The notes under the pieces were generated by a model. That model saw only the letters and a program-made list of their open reading frames with translations, was not told the DNA's origin and did not search any database. A DNA stretch of 64,000 nt, from NCBI GenBank assembly GCA_933228675.1, contig OW121744.1:21857536-21921535 (forward strand), written 5' to 3'. The translations under genes were made by a program, and so were the position numbers. Of this stretch, positions 58,850 to 64,000 are shown piece after piece (the first letter of the stretch is position 1; each line of letters starts with the position of its first letter). The stretch is from Stomorhina lunata. Its lineage: Eukaryota > Arthropoda > Insecta > Diptera > Rhiniidae.

Positions 58850-59275
58850 GTTACAACCTGTTAAGGTCAAAGTCCGAGCATATTTTAGAATTCCATGGAT
58901 TTCGATCTTATGCGAATATTATCCAATTTTATAGGCCAAGCTTTGAAAAATGTTCCTCTACTTGGTCTTTCTATCGAAGTTTTGGACATCCTCCTCTAAT
59001 ATTAGGTAGTGGGACATTTCAATTCTAATTTTATCCTCTTCATTGTATTTTTTTTCAAGAGAGGGTTACTAGCCCGTAATCCTAACCCATTTTTATCGAT
59101 CTTATGGGACAACTCTCGGAACATGTTAACTCACAATATTAATGGGTGTTAAACTAGCTCCCCGAGTGATACCATGTGGAGGTGTGTGTCCACAGTTGAG
59201 ATGAAGGATGACCCAGATAAGTTGGGCTTACCAAGTTAAAACCAATTAGAATCGTGTTTGGTATTCAACATCCCC
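58850..59275 (-). mobile_element. RTE-like LINE C-terminal/3' fragment, inverted copy
   Basis: Reverse complement of the family at 10223, 38636 and 40572, including the blocks around CTACTTGGTCTTTC and TTACAACCTGTTAA. It is degenerate. The plus-strand frame at 58807-59028 is a shadow. Confidence 0.65.
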
Positions 59276-59689
59276 TACATAATCAAAATTGACTCATGAT
59301 GGTATGTTTTCATTAACGTGAGTTAGTTTTACAAATTTTTTTTACAGAAGATAATATTTAAGTTCTTAAAATTCAAAAATCATTTAAAAAGACTCTTTTG
59401 ATAAAAAAAAAAAACTAAAAAAAAATGTTGCCCTTTGTGGGATTTGAACCGGGGCCATTCCGTTTAAATTACCATCTTAATTACAAATAAGTACTTCTGT
59501 AATAACTTATTATTTATTCGGATGGTATGTTGTAGTCGTTACAAGGTAACCAGTTATCAGAGTACTTGTCATTACCAAAGTTTTGCTGGGAAGATATCGA
59601 AAATACTTTTGCAAAATTTTGTTCCTCTAGCTCTTTTCGTTAAGGCCCTATCTCGCTTTTATCTAACGGACATAAACCCACTTTTCTTT
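59276..59689. other. unique sequence with an isolated B-box-like motif
   Basis: GGTTCAAATCCC on the minus strand near 59437-59452 looks like a Pol III B box, but no convincing A box precedes it. Otherwise nothing recognised. Confidence 0.35.
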
Positions 59690-60130
59690 TTGTATTTTTG
59701 TGTTTCCGTAAGTTTTTTATATGGGAGCTATGGTCAAATGGTGACCGATTGTGGCAAAATTTTTGCACACTGGTTGGCATTGACATAAGACTTCATTGTG
59801 CTAAATTTAGTGGCCAAAGCTATTACAGTTTATCATTGTTTCCGTAAGATTTTTGCTATGGTTAAATGTGAACCGATATGGATGAAATTTTATATGCTGC
59901 CTAGTAATTATATAGAACTTCTATATACCAAATTTTATCATCATAGCTATTATAATTTGCTATTTATTAGCAAATAAGCAATAAGCCTAGACGAGGTTAT
60001 ACGGGAGCTATGGCCAAATGTGAACCGATATCGTGCCGACAACATACAGACGGACAGACAGACGGACATCGCTCAATCGTCTTAGAATTTCATAAGAATT
60101 CAGAATATACTTCAATTTTGGTTTTTGAGC
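59690..60130 (+). repeat. dispersed repeat family B, copy
   Basis: Repeated GGGAGCTATGG(T/C)CAAATG blocks at about 59725 and 60003, then an ACAGACGGACAGACAGACGG block near 60046. Non-coding. Confidence 0.6.
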
Positions 60131-60629
60131 CAATATTAAGGAAATTACAAACGGAATGACAATCTCAATATAAAAAAAATTTTAAAGTTTAGAATTTTTA
60201 AATAGGTTGTTCTAGTTATATTACCATAAAGGGAAAACGACTTATCCAATTTTATTAAAAGACATTTTAATCGATTAAGAACAAAATTGCCCTTAAGTCG
60301 TGTTTTTTGTGTGATCAATGGTTTTGGAGTTATATATATCGCAATTTACAAAAAAGAATATTTTTTTTGCAATATCGAAAAATTTTTATTTTTGAAAAAA
60401 TCATAAAAAATTAAAAATAGGAAAAACTTCATTATTATTCTAGGCGTTCATAAAATTGTGAATATTCCAAATAACATAAGCCCTATCACATCCTCCATCC
60501 ATCGATTAGTAGTAATTTTATTAGGAAAATCGTGATCCAATTTTTGGGGAACATTTTGTCATATAAATCTATTATTTTCAAGAAAGGTAAGGCCCGAATT
60601 TTTAAGATACTTTTATAAGACTTGTTGTT

Positions 60630-60840
60630 GAAATCGGTCCATATTTGACCATATCTCTCATACAAAACCTTATGACAAAAGCTACTTAAATGCGTCGAAA
60701 CTCACAAAAAACACCTAAAACAGAAGATAATAATAGTTTTGTCTAAATATGTCGGTCCACATTTAACCCTAGCTCCTATATATGACAAAATGAAGGACAC
60801 GGCTTAAATACTTTATTATTGATAAAATTACCATTGCTTG
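60630..60840 (+). repeat. diverged fragment of dispersed repeat family A
   Basis: Shares AAATCGGTCCATATTTGACC and AGCTCCTATA-like blocks with 42640-42860. Confidence 0.5.
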
Positions 60841-60879
60841 GAATATCATTTTATGGATTTTTTAGAAATTTCAATTTTT

Positions 60880-61245
60880 CATGATGAAAAATGATTTTTT
60901 TTACTTTAAAGTTCAAATAACTCCGATTGCATTAAACATATTAAAGAATCGTTTAAAAGCGACTTAAAGATATTTTTATTGACTTTTCTATTCTGCGACT
61001 TTCAACAAAATCGAACAACCGGTTCTAAAGATATAACACTAATTTTAAGGATTTTTAAAAAATTTTTCAAATTAAAATTTTTCATTAAACAATATTTTTT
61101 TTTACTTCAAACTGCGAATAACTCCGTTTTCATTGAAGTTTAAAGTGACTTAAAGTTCTTGTTTAAAGTGACTTTTTTGTTGACTTTTCTATTCTGAGAC
61201 TTTCAACAAAATCGAACAACCGGTTTCAAAGATATTATAAAATCA
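60880..61245 (+). repeat. 201-bp tandem duplication
   Basis: GACTTTTCTATTCTG then TTTCAACAAAATCGAACAAC occur at 60981 and 61182; the flanking TTTTTTTACTT and AACTCCG blocks are also repeated. Confidence 0.75.
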
Positions 61246-61525
61246 ATCGACAAACCTTTATGTATATAGACACTCTGTGCTGCCTAAGAAATGTTAGTTA
61301 CTCCGTTTTAAACACTTCTGTGTTTATCTTGCCTGATGCCACAAATGCAAATTGCTTAAAACACGACATTTTTTTAGGGAAATTATATCTGTTTTTTTGT
61401 CCTTTGGTCTTCTAAAACATTGTCTTGTTCATCAACAACATAAAAATCTTGGCTCGGTAATTGTGAAAGGTATGCCAGTGGAAAAAGGGCTTCGAGAGAA
61501 GCATTGGAATTTCTTATTTTTTATA

Positions 61526-61805
61526 TAATGGGGACCCTGCACCAACCATTTCTATGATAAAGAAGTGGATTCTGAATTTCGATATGGCCCGGAAGAGGCC
61601 GAACGTACATACGGTCAGTTGGGGTCTCTATATCCGAAACGATTGAAAAATTCACGATATGGTTTAAGTCGTTTAGGGATAAAAATAAAAAGATTGTGGA
61701 CACCATAGGCATCTCACATGGCTTAACGGTTTCAATTTTGAATGACCTCTTGGAAATATAAAAGATTTCTGCTGACTCACATGCTCACAGTCAACGACAA
61801 CGGTA
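61526..61805 (+). pseudogene. mariner transposase N-terminal fragment
   Basis: The plus-strand translation gives YNGDPAPTISMIKKWILNF, then SETIEKFT and, after further decay, IVDTIGISHGLTVSILNDLL. These are the two helix-turn-helix motifs of mariner (YGD.AP....KKWF and the IGIS.GSV.SIL recognition helix). Stops near 61755 and missing downstream catalytic blocks show it is a relic. The minus-strand frame at 61521-61712 is a shadow. Confidence 0.78.
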
Positions 61806-61999
61806 AACTTTGGAGAGCTTTCATATCCACTATATTCTCCATATTAAGCCCCTTCTGACTATTTCTAGTTGTTTTAATTGTTAATATATAAAAAACTAAA
61901 TTGAGATAGGACTTTTTGTAGAGCATAAATGTGACTTACGGCTTTTTTTTTTTTTTTTGAAGCGATCAAAACAAATTATATTAATTAAAGCCTTCCATA

Positions 62000-62640
62000 G
62001 TGAATGTTTTCTATATAATCGTTCGATACGAAAGTTTCACTTCTATAGGAAAGCTTTCGATATTAAAAGTTTGACATCAAAAGTTTTATATATGATATAT
62101 TTTGATACTCAAAGTTTTATGTAGGAAATCAAAAGTTTTCTATAGAAAATCTTTCGATATCGAAAGTTTATAATAGGAAGCCTTTGGACTTATCATATAG
62201 GAAATCTTAAGATATTGGCAGTTTTATATATTGGAAAGCTTTTGATTTGGAATGTTTTAAGTAGAAAGCTTTGGATTTTTAAAGTAACTTTTAATAAATC
62301 TGTTGATATAAAGAGTTTTATATTGGAAATATTTTGACGATAAAAATTTTAAACAAGAATTTTATAATATCGAAAGTTTTACATAAGAAATCTTTCGATA
62401 TCGAAAGTCTATTATAGGAAACCTTTCGACATCGAAAGTTTTATATAAGAGAACTTTAGATAATGGTAGTTTTTTTTATTGGAAAGCATTCGATTTGGAA
62501 TGTTTTTAGTAGAAAGCTTTATATATTGAAAATTACCTATAGGAAAGCTTTTGATATGGAACCTCTTCTATCCGAAATATTTTATGGGCAAAAGTTTTAC
62601 ATATATAACAAATCATTATACATCAAACCGAAAGCTTTAA
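62000..62640. repeat. degenerate about 30-bp minisatellite A11
   Basis: About 20 poorly conserved units built from TATAGGAAAGCTTTCGATAT and CGAAAGTTTTA. Many units are self-complementary around TTTCGATATCGAAA. Probably an old, distant member of the superfamily. Confidence 0.7.
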
Positions 62641-62682
62641 GATTTAAAAGTTTTTTATTATTTTTAGATGCAACGACACAAA

Positions 62683-62995
62683 CCGCCGTGGTATAGCAGG
62701 TTAGTCATCCGCCTAGCATACCAGAGGTCCCAAGTTCAATCCCTGTCAGACCCACTTGAAAAAAATTAATTTTCAAAAAGCGGCGGTTCACCTCATAACT
62801 CAGCTAGCCACTGGTTATTGAGTATTAGGCTATGAAAAACTTCTCTAACTAATGCATTTGCCGTTCGGAGCCGGCGTTAAAACGTAGGTCCCTTTCAATG
62901 AGTCAAAAATAGAATCGGATGCAGCTCATTGTCTGAGAGAAGTACCCCTTGTTCCAATTGGAATGTTGTCGGGGAATTATAATTATTATATATAT
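62683..62995 (+). mobile_element. tRNA-derived SINE, plus-strand copy
   Basis: A box TGGTATAGCAGG at 62689-62700 and B box AGTTCAATCCC at 62733-62743 form a Pol III promoter in a tRNA-like head. The body ends CCAATTGGAATGTTGTCGGG followed by a TA-rich tail to 63008. The same sequence is at 63709-64000 inverted. Confidence 0.82.
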
Positions 62996-63429
62996 ATATA
63001 TATATATAACGACACAAAATTTGGCGAGATAACGCTTTTAAAAAGTATATATATTTTTTTTTAGAAGTTATGGCTTTTTAGAGAATTGCTTGAATAATCG
63101 CTATAATCACCTTAAATTTTTTTCAATTTCGAGAAGAGTGTGAGTTAGGGCCTTTCTAAATGAGCCCGACGATTGTTTTATGAGACCGACGATATACTCG
63201 TATGTGCAATTTCTTCAAAGTTTTGAGATTTTAGTAGATTTATATCATTTTCGGCTGAGGACCTGATATGGGAGCTAGGGTCAATTGTGGTTCGATCAGG
63301 TACCGAAAATAACTATTATTTTTGAATTTTTGATTAAAAAAGCAAACTCAAGGAAATGTCGGAGAATAAAAATATACCATTTTGATAGTCCCAACCAAAT
63401 TTTAATAAAATGCTTTTTTAAAAATCTGA

Positions 63430-63665
63430 TTTTTATTTTTTAGAAAAAAAAAATAACAGTTATTTTTTAATTTCTATTTTTTTTTTTCTTTTTTTTTTTG
63501 AGCAAAAATAACAGATATTTTTAACTTTTATTTTTTCGATCAAAAATAAATGTTATTTTTTACTTTTAGTTTTTCGAGCAAAAATAAAAGTTATTTTTTA
63601 ACTTTTTTCGAGCAGAAATTAAAGTTTTTTTAATATTTTTCCGAGCAAAAATAAAAGTTATTTTG
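63430..63665. repeat. short tandem repeat of about 38 bases
   Basis: Five to six units of CGAGCAAAAATAAAAG followed by TTATTTTTTAACTTTT-like sequence, degenerate at the left. Confidence 0.7.
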
Positions 63666-63708
63666 GTGTTTTCAATCCCAATTATGATTGCAATACATTA
63701 ATATTTGA

Positions 63709-64000
63709 GCATATAATAATTTTCCACGACAACATTCCAATTGGAACAAGTTCTCTCAGACAATGAATGAGTTGCATCCGATTCTATTTTTAGACTCACT
63801 GAAAGGCTCCGAACGGCAAATGCATTAGTTAGAGAAGTTTTACATAGCCTAATACTCAATAACCAGTGGCTAGCTGAGTAATGAGGTGAACCGCCGCTTT
63901 TTTGAAAAAATTTATTTTTTTTTCAAGTGGGTCTGGCCAGGGATCGAACTTGGGACCTCGGTATGCTAGGCGGATGACTAACCTGCTATACCACAGCATA
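63709..64000 (-). mobile_element. tRNA-derived SINE, minus-strand copy (reaches the window edge)
   Basis: On the minus strand it has an A box TGGTATAGCAGG (63993-63982), a B box AGTTCGATCCC (63950-63940) and the same body as 62683-62995, lacking a stretch of about 25 bases near the GGAGCC block. Tail-to-tail with the plus-strand copy, about 0.7 kb apart. Confidence 0.82.

Overview
Kind of organism. The window is eukaryotic nuclear DNA, very A+T rich, with short GT-AG introns, AATAAA signals, one spliced odorant-binding-protein gene of the Plus-C class, and mariner, hAT, LINE and tRNA-SINE relics. The Plus-C protein and the TATAGAAAATTTT-type intronic minisatellites point to a fly, probably a calyptrate such as a blowfly or house-fly relative. 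This placement is inference. There is no sign of bacterial, phage or plasmid gene organisation.

Layout. 1-4.6 kb holds the only two convincing host genes, arranged tail to tail. One is the 3' end of an unrecognised plus-strand gene (exons 858-1070 and 1384-1560). The other is a complete four-exon minus-strand Plus-C odorant-binding protein (4492 down to 1684). Each carries a 31-bp minisatellite array in an intron. 5.5-14.6 kb holds a mariner fragment, an array that flips orientation at about 6.89 kb, a LINE 3' end with an intact RNase H domain, an RTE-like LINE tail, another 29-bp array and a deleted mariner with both terminal repeats. 16.4-34.3 kb is dominated by 29-30 bp arrays, interrupted by copies of an unusual cassette with a conserved reading frame, a MITE, and large direct and inverted duplications of the arrays. 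35.7-64 kb is a transposon graveyard: LINE relics (RTE-like, and jockey/R1-like), two mariner remnants, a hAT-like element with an 8-bp target duplication, two copies of a 1.4-kb terminal-repeat element with a repeated 12-base motif, three copies of a 0.7-kb dispersed repeat, a 131-bp near-perfect palindrome, and tRNA-derived SINEs including a tail-to-tail pair.

How it fits together. Outside the first 4.6 kb I see no supported host coding exon. The rest is intergenic or giant-intron DNA. Roughly a third of the window is one superfamily of 29-31 bp minisatellites sharing an ATAG(G/A)AAATTTT core. In several families each monomer is itself an inverted repeat, so transcripts of the arrays should fold into runs of hairpins. 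The most notable items are this superfamily, the repeated cassette with its conserved frame, the 1.4-kb element with reiterated motifs, and the 131-bp palindrome.
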